DNA of 18,103 bases from JBEKZQ01 sp049509675 (GTDB lineage Bacteria; Planctomycetota; Planctomycetia; Pirellulales; Thermoguttaceae), in the NCBI GenBank assembly GCA_049509675.1, contig JBEKZQ010000054.1, forward strand, positions 1-18,103. The letters are read 5' to 3'. How positions within the stretch are numbered: position 1 is the stretch's first letter; each line of letters begins with the position of its first letter. The position numbers and the translations under genes are program-made. The notes below the pieces were generated by a model that did not search any database, was not told the origin of the DNA, and saw only the letters and a list, made by a program, of their open reading frames with translations. Positions 11,203-18,103 of this stretch are shown here, one piece after another.

Positions 11203-13299
11203 TCAGCGCGAGCCACGACTCTTCGCGATCGATTCGGCCAAAGCGAGCAAGGGGAAGTAGATCGGGTAATAATGATAGCGCAGGTAGAAGACACGGGGAA
11301 AACCGGTGCCGGTGAACTGCGGTTCGTCCCACGTTCCGTCCCCGCGTTGTGTACGCAGAAGGTATTGGATGCCGCGGGCCACGGCCGGTTGTCGTTCCAG
11401 ACCGGCGGCGAGCAGCCCCAGCAGGGCCCAAGCCGTCTGCGAAGCGGTGGGATCGCCCCGACCGCCGAGTTCGGGCCGTTCGTAGGTCTCGGGCGACTCG
11501 CCCCAACCGCCGCCGATCTGCTGGTGGGCCAGCAACCAGTGGGTGCCTGCGGCAATGGTCGCATCGTCTGCGGGTACACCGACGGCCGCCAGGCCCGCGA
11601 TCGCCTGCCAGGTGCCGTAGATGTAATTGACGCCCCAACGGCCGAACCAACTGCCATCGGCCTGCTGCGCGCTGCGGACATAAGCGACGGCCCGGTCCAC
11701 GGCCGGATCGCCCAGGCGACGCCCCAGTTTGCCCAACGCTTCCAGGACCCGGCCGGCCAGATCGGGCGTGCTCGGATCGATCATGGCGTTGTGGTCGGCG
11801 AAGGGGACGTGGCAGAGGAACTCGCGATGATTGTTGCGGTCGAAGGCGCCCCAGCCGCCGTCGTCGTTCTGCATGGCCAGCATCCAGCGCAGGCCGCGGT
11901 CGATGGCCGACGTGCCGCGCTGGATGCGTTCGATCTCCTCCTGCTCATCCGACCCCCCCGAGATACGGCCCGATCGCGCCTGCGGCGGCAGGGCCGTCGG
12001 ATGGACGGCCAATTGCGATTGCAAGGCCATCAGCACCATGGCCGTGTCGTCGACGTCGGGATAGAACTCGTTGGCATACTCGAAGCACCAGCCACCCGGC
12101 TCGGCGGCGACCGTTTCCGCCCAGTCGCCGCGACAGTTGGTCTGCCGCTGGAGCAGCCAGCGCATGGCTCGCCGCAAAGCGGGCTGGTCCGGGGCGAGAC
12201 AACTGGCCGACAGTGCGCGAACGGTAATGGCCGTGTCCCAGACGGGCGACTTGCAGGGCTGCAAGCGCGCGGTTCCCCGGGCGGCGTCCTCGATCACCAA
12301 ATCATGGAGCTGCTTAGAGCAGTCCTGCACGGCCGGATGATCGTCGGCGTAGCCCAGGGCCCGCAGCGCCAGCAGGCTGAAAATGATGGGCGGATAGATG
12401 GCGCCCAGGCCGTCGCTATGCGCGAAGCGCGCGAGCATCCACGCTTCGGCCGCCGCCAATGCCCGCCGCCGCGTCGGCCACAGACCCCGCCTTTGGCACC
12501 ACTTGCACAGGCTATCCACGCCGCGGAAGAAACGATCCCAACTCAACAGGCCGGTGGCGCCCGGCAAGCCCGGGCAGCGCAACGGCGGCCAGTCCTCGGG
12601 CCGTCGCAGCAGTAGCTCGCCGATGCCGCGGCCGGACTCGATCTGCCGCACCGGCTGCCGGGCCCAAACGATCGACAACGGCACGATGATCGTCCGCGAC
12701 CAGGCGCTTACCCGATACAGGTTGATCGGGGCCCAGCGGGGCAGGAGCACGATTTCGGGCGGAACGGCGGGGCATTGATCGTAGGAGATCTGCCCCAGCA
12801 AGGCGAGGAAGAAACGGGTGTAACTGTTCACGGCGTCGGCGCCGCCGTGGCTCTTGATCGCCCGCCGGGCGCGGTCCATGTATTCCGCCTCCGCAGCGTG
12901 GCCGGTGAGCTTCAAGGCGAAATAGGCCTTCACGCTGCCGCTAATGTCGAGACGGCCGCCGGGATACATGGCCCAGCCGCCGCCGGGCAATTGTTTCTCG
13001 ACCAGGTAGGCCGCCGCACGGCGGGCCAGGGCCGAGTCTTCGCGGCCCAAGAAAGCCAGAACCAGGATCGTCTCGCTTTCCAGAATGGTATCGCCTTCCA
13101 ATTCGCCGCACCAGCAACCGTCGGCGAGCTGATGGCCGAGAAGCCATTGCCGGGTGCGCGAGATCGCCTCTTGCGCTTGCGAAATCAATGCCGCTTCGTC
13201 TTCACCAACGTGGCGCGATACTAGTTCCCTCTCCCCTTGCGGGAGAGGGTGAGGGGGATTGGGCTGGCTCCTCACGTACACTGGCCGCATCGGCGTCAT
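11203..13299 (-). CDS. shc: Squalene-hopene cyclase
   Basis: The 698-residue product would cyclise squalene to hopene, the committed step to hopanoid membrane lipids, as a monotopic membrane enzyme. The catalytic DXDD acid motif is intact as D415-V-D417-D418 in EFYPDVDDTA. Several QW-type repeats are visible, such as QNDDGGWGAF, QQADGSWFGRW, QIGGGWGES and QRGDGTWDE. The C-terminus has the family-typical FPRVFYLRYHYYPIYFPLLAL. Length fits the family, slightly extended at the N-terminus. The ATG at 13299 was chosen because AAGGAGG (13310-13316) precedes it, whereas an in-frame ATG at 13353 falls at or before the predicted transcription start. A 9-bp palindrome is embedded at codons about 17-25 and encodes PLPQGERE. 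No other hopanoid gene is in the window. It could be an oxidosqualene-type enzyme only by remote possibility. Confidence 0.92.
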   Translation of the reverse strand: MTPMRPVYVRSQPNPPHPLPQGERELVSRHVGEDEAALISQAQEAISRTRQWLLGHQLADGCWCGELEGDTILESETILVLAFLGREDSALARRAAAYLVEKQLPGGGWAMYPGGRLDISGSVKAYFALKLTGHAAEAEYMDRARRAIKSHGGADAVNSYTRFFLALLGQISYDQCPAVPPEIVLLPRWAPINLYRVSAWSRTIIVPLSIVWARQPVRQIESGRGIGELLLRRPEDWPPLRCPGLPGATGLLSWDRFFRGVDSLCKWCQRRGLWPTRRRALAAAEAWMLARFAHSDGLGAIYPPIIFSLLALRALGYADDHPAVQDCSKQLHDLVIEDAARGTARLQPCKSPVWDTAITVRALSASCLAPDQPALRRAMRWLLQRQTNCRGDWAETVAAEPGGWCFEYANEFYPDVDDTAMVLMALQSQLAVHPTALPPQARSGRISGGSDEQEEIERIQRGTSAIDRGLRWMLAMQNDDGGWGAFDRNNHREFLCHVPFADHNAMIDPSTPDLAGRVLEALGKLGRRLGDPAVDRAVAYVRSAQQADGSWFGRWGVNYIYGTWQAIAGLAAVGVPADDATIAAGTHWLLAHQQIGGGWGESPETYERPELGGRGDPTASQTAWALLGLLAAGLERQPAVARGIQYLLRTQRGDGTWDEPQFTGTGFPRVFYLRYHYYPIYFPLLALAESIAKSRGSR
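13227..13249. repeat. Perfect palindrome within the cyclase N-terminal coding region
   Basis: CCCTCTCCC (13227-13235), loop CTTGC, GGGAGAGGG (13241-13249). This kind of CCCTCTCCC palindrome recurs widely between bacterial genes. Here it is inside the cyclase frame, about 50 bases after the start codon, and forms a stable hairpin in the message. Confidence 0.7.
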
Positions 13300-13309
13300 C
13301 GGCAGCGGG

Positions 13310-13316
13310 CCTCCTT
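13310..13316 (-). promoter_or_regulatory. Ribosome binding site deciding the cyclase start
   Basis: AAGGAGG on the minus strand, 10 bases upstream of the ATG at 13299. It is the only strong Shine-Dalgarno match near the possible starts. Confidence 0.6.
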
Positions 13317-13353
13317 GCAGCACGGGCGATGGATCGACTGACCGAACCACCAT

Positions 13354-13382
13354 AGCTTATGCCAGGATCGGGGCACTGACAA
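13354..13382 (-). promoter_or_regulatory. Candidate sigma-70-like promoter of the cyclase gene
   Basis: On the minus strand TTGTCA (13377-13382) and TAAGCT (13354-13359) are 17 bases apart. Transcription would start near 13347, giving a leader of about 48 bases. Confidence 0.4.
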
Positions 13383-13423
13383 GGGCAGTCGCGGGCGCCG
13401 AAACGACACGGTTGGCCGCAGAC

Positions 13424-13489
13424 GTAGGTTATGCTTCAGCATAACGGAACCTTGTATCTGCCAAGATGTTATGCTGAAGCATAACCTAC
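13424..13489. repeat. Double-hairpin element with 22-bp perfect inverted arms
   Basis: The arm at 13424-13445 is the exact reverse complement of 13468-13489, with a 22-base middle. Each arm is itself a hairpin: GTTATGCT, two bases, AGCATAAC. The element can therefore form either one 22-bp stem or two 8-bp stems. It has no coding content and looks like a small mobile or REP-type repeat. Confidence 0.75.
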
Positions 13490-13591
13490 TCGCTGTCCAA
13501 CGGCTCCCGCTACTGGCAGGTCGATGCGTCGAGAGACGGGCAGGTGATCGTCGCCACGGCGTATTCGCAGGCGATGGCGTGCTGGGAATGA
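13478..13591 (+). pseudogene. Possible 3' remnant of a WD40-like gene
   Basis: An open stretch of about 37 codons ends at TGA (13589-13591) and reads YSLSNGSRYWQVDASRDG and then QVIVATAYSQAMACWE. This resembles the last blade of a WD40 repeat protein (D-x-DG-x-x-V/I-A-x-A-x-x-x-x-x-CW). There is no start codon or upstream coding sequence: the double-hairpin element interrupts immediately upstream, with an in-frame stop at 13475. The family assignment is by eye and uncertain. Confidence 0.35.
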
Positions 13592-13824
13592 TGCCGCCTG
13601 GCCGGGGTTGTTCAGCGGGATGGCGCATATAGCACCGGCTAAAAGGCCGACCGGCTGGGCAGATCGGCAGGCCCCTCTGATGGTGACTGCCTGCGTCGGT
13701 GGGGGTGACGACGCGCGCTAGCGGGTGGCGATCCTTCCGAAAAAATGAGCGCCGTGCCGCCCGGACGCCGCAAAGACAGCACCGCCTCCTCCGCTGCTAA
13801 CGGCGCGACAAACGACCACCTCTG

Positions 13825-13920
13825 TTAATTCTTACTATCCCTGAGCGGATTGTCATTCACGTACCGAACGGCCCGGGAAAACGTACGCGTAGCTTCCACC
13901 GAATTATAATGAATCGCGTG
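13825..13920 (-). pseudogene. C-terminal remnant of a RAYT-type (IS200-like) transposase
   Basis: On the minus strand the frame ends EATRTFSRAVRYVNDNPLRDSKN then TAA (13825-13827). The R-A-x-R-Y-V-x-x-N-P-x-R pattern is characteristic of the C-terminal end of REP-associated tyrosine transposases. The HUH and catalytic Tyr parts are absent upstream, where the sequence is the antisense of the DUF4139 gene leader. It is a short relic, so the assignment is tentative. Confidence 0.42.
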
Positions 13921-13996
13921 GCCCGGCCGGCGCGGATCGCGCCCAGCCGATGCCCCGTGGCCGAGAACGAAACCCCTTTTCCCCCGGAGGTGCCTT

Positions 13997-15895
13997 ATGT
14001 TCGCACCAATCCGATTGACGATGTCGTTTGCCGCTTGCTGTGCCCTGGCGACGGCGTGCCTGGCCGACGCCGCTGGAAACGGCGAAGTGAAGACAGTCCC
14101 CGGCCGCGTCACGCACGTGACCTTGTACCTCGGCCAGGTCCTGGTGACTCGGACCATTCCCATTGCCGGCGCCAAGGGCGCCCAGGAGATCGTGGTCGGC
14201 CAATTGCCCGAACAAGTGGTCGCCGATAGCCTGTTTGCCGAAGGCGGCACGGGTGTCGAGGTCCGCGCCGTACGCTGCCGCACGCGAGCCGTGGGCCAGG
14301 AGCCCCGCGCGGAAGTCCGCAAACTGGACGACGAAATCGAGCAAACGAGCGAAAAACTGCGCGTCAACAAGCGCGGGCAAGAAGTCCTCGCCCGCGAGAC
14401 CGCGTATCTCGACCACCTGGAGACGTTCACCGCCACCACGGCCAAGAGCGATCTGGCGAGGGGCGTGCTCGATGCCGATGCGCTGCAAAAGGTGAGTTTG
14501 TTTTCCTTCACGCAGCGCAAGGCGGCCAGCGACCAGTCGCTGACCTTAGAGAAGGAAGCGAAGGCTCTGGAATCGCAACTCTCGCTCTTGCAGCGCCGCC
14601 GCAGCGAAGTGACCGAAGGGGCGATGCGGACCACGCGCGAAGCCGTGCTGTTCGTCGAGAAGCGTGACGACGCCCCGCAGCCCGTGCGGCTGAGCTACCT
14701 GGTGACACAGTGCGGCTGGTCGCCGGCGTACACGTTTCGGGCCGGGCCGGAGCAGAAGGAGGTCCGCGTCGAGTGCAACGGCATGGTCCACCAGATGACC
14801 GGCGAGGATTGGAATTCAGTGCAGTTGACGCTCTCGACCGCCGCACCGGCCTTGAGTGCTTCGGGCCCGGCCCTGGCGCCGTTTCCCGTCGTACTGAACC
14901 GAGAGGCGGAGGCCCGGTCGCTGGGCGCCAAGGAACTGGAAGCCCAGTTGGAGGCGGCCCGCACCCGCCGCGATGCGGCCCTGGCGCAGCAAGGCGCGGC
15001 CCCCGGCGAAAAGATCCGGCTCGATTGGGCGCTCAATGCCGCGGCCAACGACTTCCAGCGGCTGGAACTTATCAGCGGCCGCGACCTGGTGAGCACGCTC
15101 CAGTCTGGTGATGCCGAGGCGGCGCGCGGCCCCAGCCTCAGTTACGCGCTGGCCGGACCCATCAGCGTCGCCAGCCGCGCCGATCAGCAAATGGTGCAGA
15201 TCTTCCAGAAGAACTTCACCGGCCGCTTCTTTCATGTCGCCACGCCGGCACTGACGCGGCACGTCTACCTCAATGCCGAAATGATCAACACCAGCGACCA
15301 GGACCTGCTCGCCGGACCGATCGCCTCCTACCTGGGCGAGCGGTTCGTCGGCCGTGGCGAAATCCCCGCCATGGCGCGCGGGCAGATGTTCGTGCCCGGC
15401 TTTGGCGCAGATCCGCAATTGCGCACCCGCCGCGAACTGGTTGATAAGAAGGAAACCGTCCAGGGCGGCAACCGCAAACTGGACTTCAAGTACCGCCTGA
15501 TTGTGGAGAACTACAAGGAGCAACCGGCGTTGGTACGCGTTTACGACCGTCTGCCGTCAAGCGACGACGTGGCAGCCATCCGCGTGAGCCTGGCCGAGAT
15601 GAAAGACCCCCTCGACGAAGACCCACTCTACGTGCGCCGCGAGCGACCGAAGGGCATCTTGCGCTGGGAAATCACCGTGCCGGCGGGAGCGGTGCGCGAG
15701 AAGGCGCGGACGATCGAATACGGCTTCTCGGTTGAGTTCGACCGCAACTTTCAGTTAGGCACCTTGGCCGGCAATCAGGAGCAGCACGAGTTCGAGGACA
15801 TGAAGCGTTTCCGCGCGGCCCCCGCACCGGCGATGGAAGTGCCCGCGGCACCGACCACCCCTGCCCCCGCGCCCGCCCCGGCACCCGCTCCCTAA
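13997..15895 (+). CDS. Secreted DUF4140/DUF4139 (MuiA-like) protein
   Basis: The 632-residue product has a signal peptide (MFAPIRLTMSFAACCALATACLA, about 1-25). The N-terminal DUF4140 region follows at about 30-105 (RVTHVTLYLGQVLVTRTIPI). Residues about 105-200 are charged and heptad-like, probably a coiled coil (DDEIEQTSEKLRVNKRGQEV onward). A DUF4139 beta domain runs from about 225 to 615, with the typical YLVTQCGWSPAYTFRAG. The tail is Ala-Pro repeats. Family members are annotated as mucoidy inhibitor MuiA-like; their biochemical function is not established, so I give only the domain call. The start is well supported by GGAGG six bases upstream of the ATG. The stop codon overlaps the stop codon of the convergent pseudogene. 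No partner gene is evident. Confidence 0.88.
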   Translation: MFAPIRLTMSFAACCALATACLADAAGNGEVKTVPGRVTHVTLYLGQVLVTRTIPIAGAKGAQEIVVGQLPEQVVADSLFAEGGTGVEVRAVRCRTRAVGQEPRAEVRKLDDEIEQTSEKLRVNKRGQEVLARETAYLDHLETFTATTAKSDLARGVLDADALQKVSLFSFTQRKAASDQSLTLEKEAKALESQLSLLQRRRSEVTEGAMRTTREAVLFVEKRDDAPQPVRLSYLVTQCGWSPAYTFRAGPEQKEVRVECNGMVHQMTGEDWNSVQLTLSTAAPALSASGPALAPFPVVLNREAEARSLGAKELEAQLEAARTRRDAALAQQGAAPGEKIRLDWALNAAANDFQRLELISGRDLVSTLQSGDAEAARGPSLSYALAGPISVASRADQQMVQIFQKNFTGRFFHVATPALTRHVYLNAEMINTSDQDLLAGPIASYLGERFVGRGEIPAMARGQMFVPGFGADPQLRTRRELVDKKETVQGGNRKLDFKYRLIVENYKEQPALVRVYDRLPSSDDVAAIRVSLAEMKDPLDEDPLYVRRERPKGILRWEITVPAGAVREKARTIEYGFSVEFDRNFQLGTLAGNQEQHEFEDMKRFRAAPAPAMEVPAAPTTPAPAPAPAPAP

Positions 15896-16310
15896 AAGAC
15901 CTTGCCAGCAACGATACGGCTTATCCGGGCAGCAGGGTCGTCGCTTGCAAGGTAAGCGGGCCGGCCACGCTGCACTTGGCAAGCGAGAAACGCAGGAGAA
16001 TCCGGGCCGCGGCCGAAGTAGGAGCCGACGTTTTTCAGGCGGATGCCGTCCGCGAAGAGTTGCTTAACGTCGGTGTAGCCAGGGACTCTGCCAGCCTTCA
16101 TCCATTGATTCAGCCCGTACATGACGTGGCCGACAGGGACCATCAGAATCGGCTTCTTCAGCTTGTGATATGCCTTCCGCAATTCGAGGGTCAGCCGCTC
16201 AAAATAATCCTTGGTCTCGCTCGTATTGTCCCAGCCGCCGGTGTACTTCTTCTGCCAAGCCGTGTCGAAGTCGTCTTTTCCTTGCCTCGGCCAGCGGGCG
16301 TAGCTGTCTC
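15892..16310 (-). pseudogene. Decayed 3' fragment of an SGNH-hydrolase-like gene
   Basis: The minus-strand frame from about 16310 to the stop at 15892-15894 reads SYARWPRQGKDDFDTAW, then ELRKAYHKLKKPILMVPVGHVMYGLNQWMKAGRVPGY, then FADGIRLKNVGSY. This resembles the C-terminal half of planctomycete SGNH/GDSL-type exported hydrolases, which usually carry VPVGD/Q...AG.VPG...DGIHLNN. The catalytic His of DGIHL is replaced by Arg (codon 16039-16041, CGC instead of CAC). No N-terminal half, Ser motif or signal peptide is found upstream, where the frame continues into unrelated repeat-like sequence up to 16395. I read it as a truncated, dead gene copy. Confidence 0.55.
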
Positions 16311-16432
16311 TGAGTGGAACAGTGGCTTGCCTGCGGAGGTGGGGCACACCGACGCAGGTTAGGCAGGGTCGGGCAAGACCGCCCAGTGTGCCCATGGGCT
16401 ATGGTCGTGACCCAGCAACGGGGGTAGTCGCC

Positions 16433-16456
16433 GGGTGCCACTGGCTCCGCCAGTGC
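16433..16456. repeat. Palindromic repeat copy, reverse orientation
   Basis: A perfect-core member of the family with the tail GGGTGC at its left end. Confidence 0.85.
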
Positions 16457-16620
16457 TCTTCTATGCCGGTTCTTGCAGCATTGTTAGCGCCGGAAACTTG
16501 CCCGCGTCGTTCGTCGGCGAACATGGAGCGTAAACGAAGGGTGCAAGAGCCGTGGGCTGCTGACCTCTCTCGCACGCCACTGCTTTGGCAACTTCTCACC
16601 GCAAGAGCCTTCCGAACGAA

Positions 16621-16643
16621 CACTGGCAAAGCCAGTGGCACCC
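16621..16643. repeat. Palindromic repeat copy
   Basis: CACTGGCAAAGCCAGTG with the GCACCC tail. The centre is AAA instead of RGA, the arms remain perfectly paired, and it lies just upstream of the candidate promoter of the fucose enzyme gene. Confidence 0.85.
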
Positions 16644-16648
16644 GGCAG

Positions 16649-16678
16649 TTGCCGAGGAATCTTGTTCTCGGGTAAAAT
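16649..16678 (+). promoter_or_regulatory. Candidate promoter of the fucose enzyme gene
   Basis: TTGCCG (16649-16654) and TAAAAT (16673-16678) are separated by 18 bases. Transcription would start near 16685, leaving a leader of about 48 bases that consists partly of the heptamer array. Confidence 0.38.
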
Positions 16679-16701
16679 AGGCCCCTTGCCTCGGCGCCTT
16701 G

Positions 16702-16722
16702 CTGAAAACTGAAAACTGAAAA
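16702..16722 (+). repeat. Heptamer array directly before the start codon
   Basis: Three perfect CTGAAAA units end 10 bases before the ATG at 16733. The same unit occurs at 10680-10693. It occupies the position where a Shine-Dalgarno sequence would be expected; none is visible. Confidence 0.8.
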
Positions 16723-16732
16723 CTCTCCCCCC

Positions 16733-18103
16733 ATGCCGTCTTGGGATTATCTGATTGTCACGGCCTCCAACGCGGCCCAGGCCCGGGCGTATGAATCGGA
16801 ACTGGCAGTTCGCCGTAAGCTGGGGCTGCTCAGCGATTTTGGCGAAGTGCTGGTGGTCGCCGACCCGCACGGAAAACGCGTGGGCAGCGGCGGCAGCACT
16901 CTGGTCTGCCTCCTGGAGGTCCTAAATCGCGAACTAGCGATCGACGGCGACGACGCGACGGGCCGGATCGATTGGTCGGCGGTGGAGCAAGTGTTTCGCA
17001 CGCGGCGGATTTTGATTTTGCACGCCGGTGGTGACTCGCGCCGGCTGCCCGCCTATGGCCCGTGCGGAAAAATCTTCGTGCCCGTGCCCGGGGAGAGTGG
17101 GGCCGCCCTGAGCCCGACCGTATTCGATCATCTCTTGCAGACGTTCGTGCCCTTGCCGGTCCCGTCGGTCGGCTGCGGCCAGGTCGTCGTGGCGGCGGGC
17201 GACGCGCTGGTGCGTTTTGACCCGGCGGCAGTGCAATTCCGCGATCACGGTCTAACGGCGTTGGGTTGTTACGCCCGGCCGGAGGAGTCGCAGCGGCACG
17301 GAGTGTTCTGCTCGCATGGCAGCGGACCGGTGCGGCGGTTCCTGCAGAAGCCGTCGCCCGCCGTGCAAGCCGCGGCGGGGGCGATCAACGACCGCGGCCT
17401 TTCCATTCTCGACGTGGCGGTCATGAGTTTCGGCGCCGACGCGGCCTTGCCCCTGTTGCGGGCATTTGAGCCGACCATTCGCGCGTCCACTTTCAAAGGG
17501 GACCCCGCGGCCTCGGAGATGGTCGCGGGAACGGGGCCCTCGTGCCTCGCCTTTTCTCCAGGCATGGAGGAGACGATTCTCTCCCGTGGCCTGGACCTGT
17601 ATCGCGAGATTTGCTGTGCCCTGGGCAGCGATGCGACGGCGGAGCACCTCATTGCCACGGCGGCCAAGAGCGGGTCCGCCTGGGATGCGGAAATGCTCCG
17701 CGCGCTCCACGGGCGACTTCGCGCGATCCCCTTCTTCGTGCAGGTGCTTCCGCAATGCGGCTTCCTGCACTTTGGAACCACGCGGCAATTGATCGAGAGC
17801 GGCTTGGAACTGCTGCGCGAGACAACCGGAGCGACGCCGGCCCATGAGTTGCTGAGCTTGAACAATGCCCTGGAGGGCGGCGGTGCGATTCTCGGATCGC
17901 GATCCTGGGTCGAGGGCTGCCGGCTCGCCGCGCCGCTGGAATTGATGGGCGACAACGTGGTCGTGGGCGTCGACATCCGGCGGCCGCTGACCCTGCCGCG
18001 CGAGGCCTGTTTGGACATCGTTGCCGGCCGCAGCCGGCAAGGCCACCCAGTATCGTTCGTCCGCTGGTACCATATCCGCGACTCCTTCAAGGAGGCGGTC
18101 GGC
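16733..18103 (+). CDS. fkp: Bifunctional fucokinase / L-fucose-1-phosphate guanylyltransferase, N-terminal part
   Basis: The 457 visible codons run off the right edge with no stop. They match the nucleotidyltransferase half of FKP-type enzymes, which turn L-fucose plus ATP and GTP into GDP-fucose in the cytoplasm for surface glycan synthesis. Signatures are GSGGSTL at residue 51, HAGGDSRRLPAYGPCGKIF at residue 97, GVFCSHGSGPVRRFLQKPS, DLYREICCALG, and FLHFGTTRQLIESG. The sequence continues into the part that begins to resemble the left-handed beta-helix linker. The C-terminal GHMP-type kinase half would lie outside the window, so the second activity is inferred from the family and is not seen. 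The ATG at 16733 is the first in frame that gives the full N-terminus. It lacks a Shine-Dalgarno sequence and is preceded by the heptamer array. A stand-alone fucose-1-phosphate guanylyltransferase remains possible. Confidence 0.85.
   Translation, partial: MPSWDYLIVTASNAAQARAYESELAVRRKLGLLSDFGEVLVVADPHGKRVGSGGSTLVCLLEVLNRELAIDGDDATGRIDWSAVEQVFRTRRILILHAGGDSRRLPAYGPCGKIFVPVPGESGAALSPTVFDHLLQTFVPLPVPSVGCGQVVVAAGDALVRFDPAAVQFRDHGLTALGCYARPEESQRHGVFCSHGSGPVRRFLQKPSPAVQAAAGAINDRGLSILDVAVMSFGADAALPLLRAFEPTIRASTFKGDPAASEMVAGTGPSCLAFSPGMEETILSRGLDLYREICCALGSDATAEHLIATAAKSGSAWDAEMLRALHGRLRAIPFFVQVLPQCGFLHFGTTRQLIESGLELLRETTGATPAHELLSLNNALEGGGAILGSRSWVEGCRLAAPLELMGDNVVVGVDIRRPLTLPREACLDIVAGRSRQGHPVSFVRWYHIRDSFKEAVG

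Larger units (their letters stand above)
13300..13996. other. Divergent intergenic region between cyclase and DUF4139 gene
   Basis: These about 700 bases hold no intact gene. They contain the cyclase ribosome binding site and promoter, the double-hairpin element (13424-13489), a short WD40-like coding remnant (13478-13591), about 230 bases with nothing recognisable (13592-13824), a RAYT-transposase-like remnant (13825-13920) and the leader of the DUF4139 gene. Confidence 0.6.
16311..16732. other. Intergenic region upstream of the fucose enzyme gene
   Basis: This about 420-bp stretch carries no intact gene. It holds an 8-bp inverted pair GGGCACAC (16342-16349) and GTGTGCCC (16386-16393), two palindromic repeat copies, a candidate promoter and a heptamer array. 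Nothing recognisable was seen at 16460-16620. Confidence 0.55.

Noticed and set aside
10957..12615. 552-codon plus-strand open frame opposite the cyclase
   Set aside because: The minus-strand frame has the DXDD motif and QW repeats; the plus-strand one is a shadow.
13905..13910. TATAAT as a -10 box for the DUF4139 gene
   Set aside because: The hexamer is perfect, but no -35-like sequence lies 16-18 bases upstream and it falls within the RAYT-like relic, so I do not list it as a promoter.
16342..16393. Inverted pair GGGCACAC/GTGTGCCC as a terminator
   Set aside because: It is an 8-bp stem with a 36-base loop and no T-run, too weak to call a terminator.

Overview
The window is high-GC bacterial DNA that looks like a planctomycete, most likely of the Pirellula-type lineages (phylum Planctomycetota). 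This placement is an inference from several things: a very long CcsA protein encoded next to ResB, a squalene-hopene cyclase, secreted polysaccharide enzymes, a fucokinase/GDP-fucose pyrophosphorylase, and intergenic DNA full of short palindromes and seven-base tandem repeats. No rRNA, tRNA, CRISPR array or intact transposase gene is visible.

Layout, left to right. (1) 179-592 (+) is a small PaaI-type hotdog thioesterase. It runs tail to tail into a secreted transglutaminase-like protein (603-2609, -). (2) 2935-5331 (+) is a secreted GH51 alpha-L-arabinofuranosidase with an inserted lectin-like domain. (3) 5505-8519 and 8594-10558 (both -) are a System II cytochrome c maturation pair, CcsA-like and ResB-like, with resB upstream. 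(4) 11203-13299 (-) is squalene-hopene cyclase. (5) 13997-15895 (+) is a secreted DUF4140/DUF4139 protein. (6) 15892 to about 16310 (-) is the decayed 3' end of an SGNH-hydrolase-like gene. (7) 16733 to the right edge (+) is the N-terminal 457 codons of a bifunctional fucokinase/fucose-1-phosphate guanylyltransferase, cut by the window.

The genes are mostly separate transcription units rather than one pathway. The only clear functional pair is resB-ccsA, which handles haem delivery and attachment outside the cytoplasmic membrane. The arabinofuranosidase and the transglutaminase-like protein are exported. The cyclase acts on membrane lipids, and the fucose enzyme would feed GDP-fucose to surface glycans.

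The most interesting content is non-coding or repeat-derived. A palindromic repeat family that is open in all six frames occurs around ten times and sits inside the ccsA coding region. Heptamer tandem arrays occur at five places, one of them inside the 5' coding end of ccsA. A roughly 170-bp MITE-like element occurs twice in opposite orientation, and one copy has 13-bp perfect terminal repeats and a 4-bp flanking duplication. There are also a double-hairpin element with 22-bp perfect arms and a remnant of a RAYT-type transposase. I see no convincing new multi-gene system; the novelty here is in the repeats and how they have entered genes.
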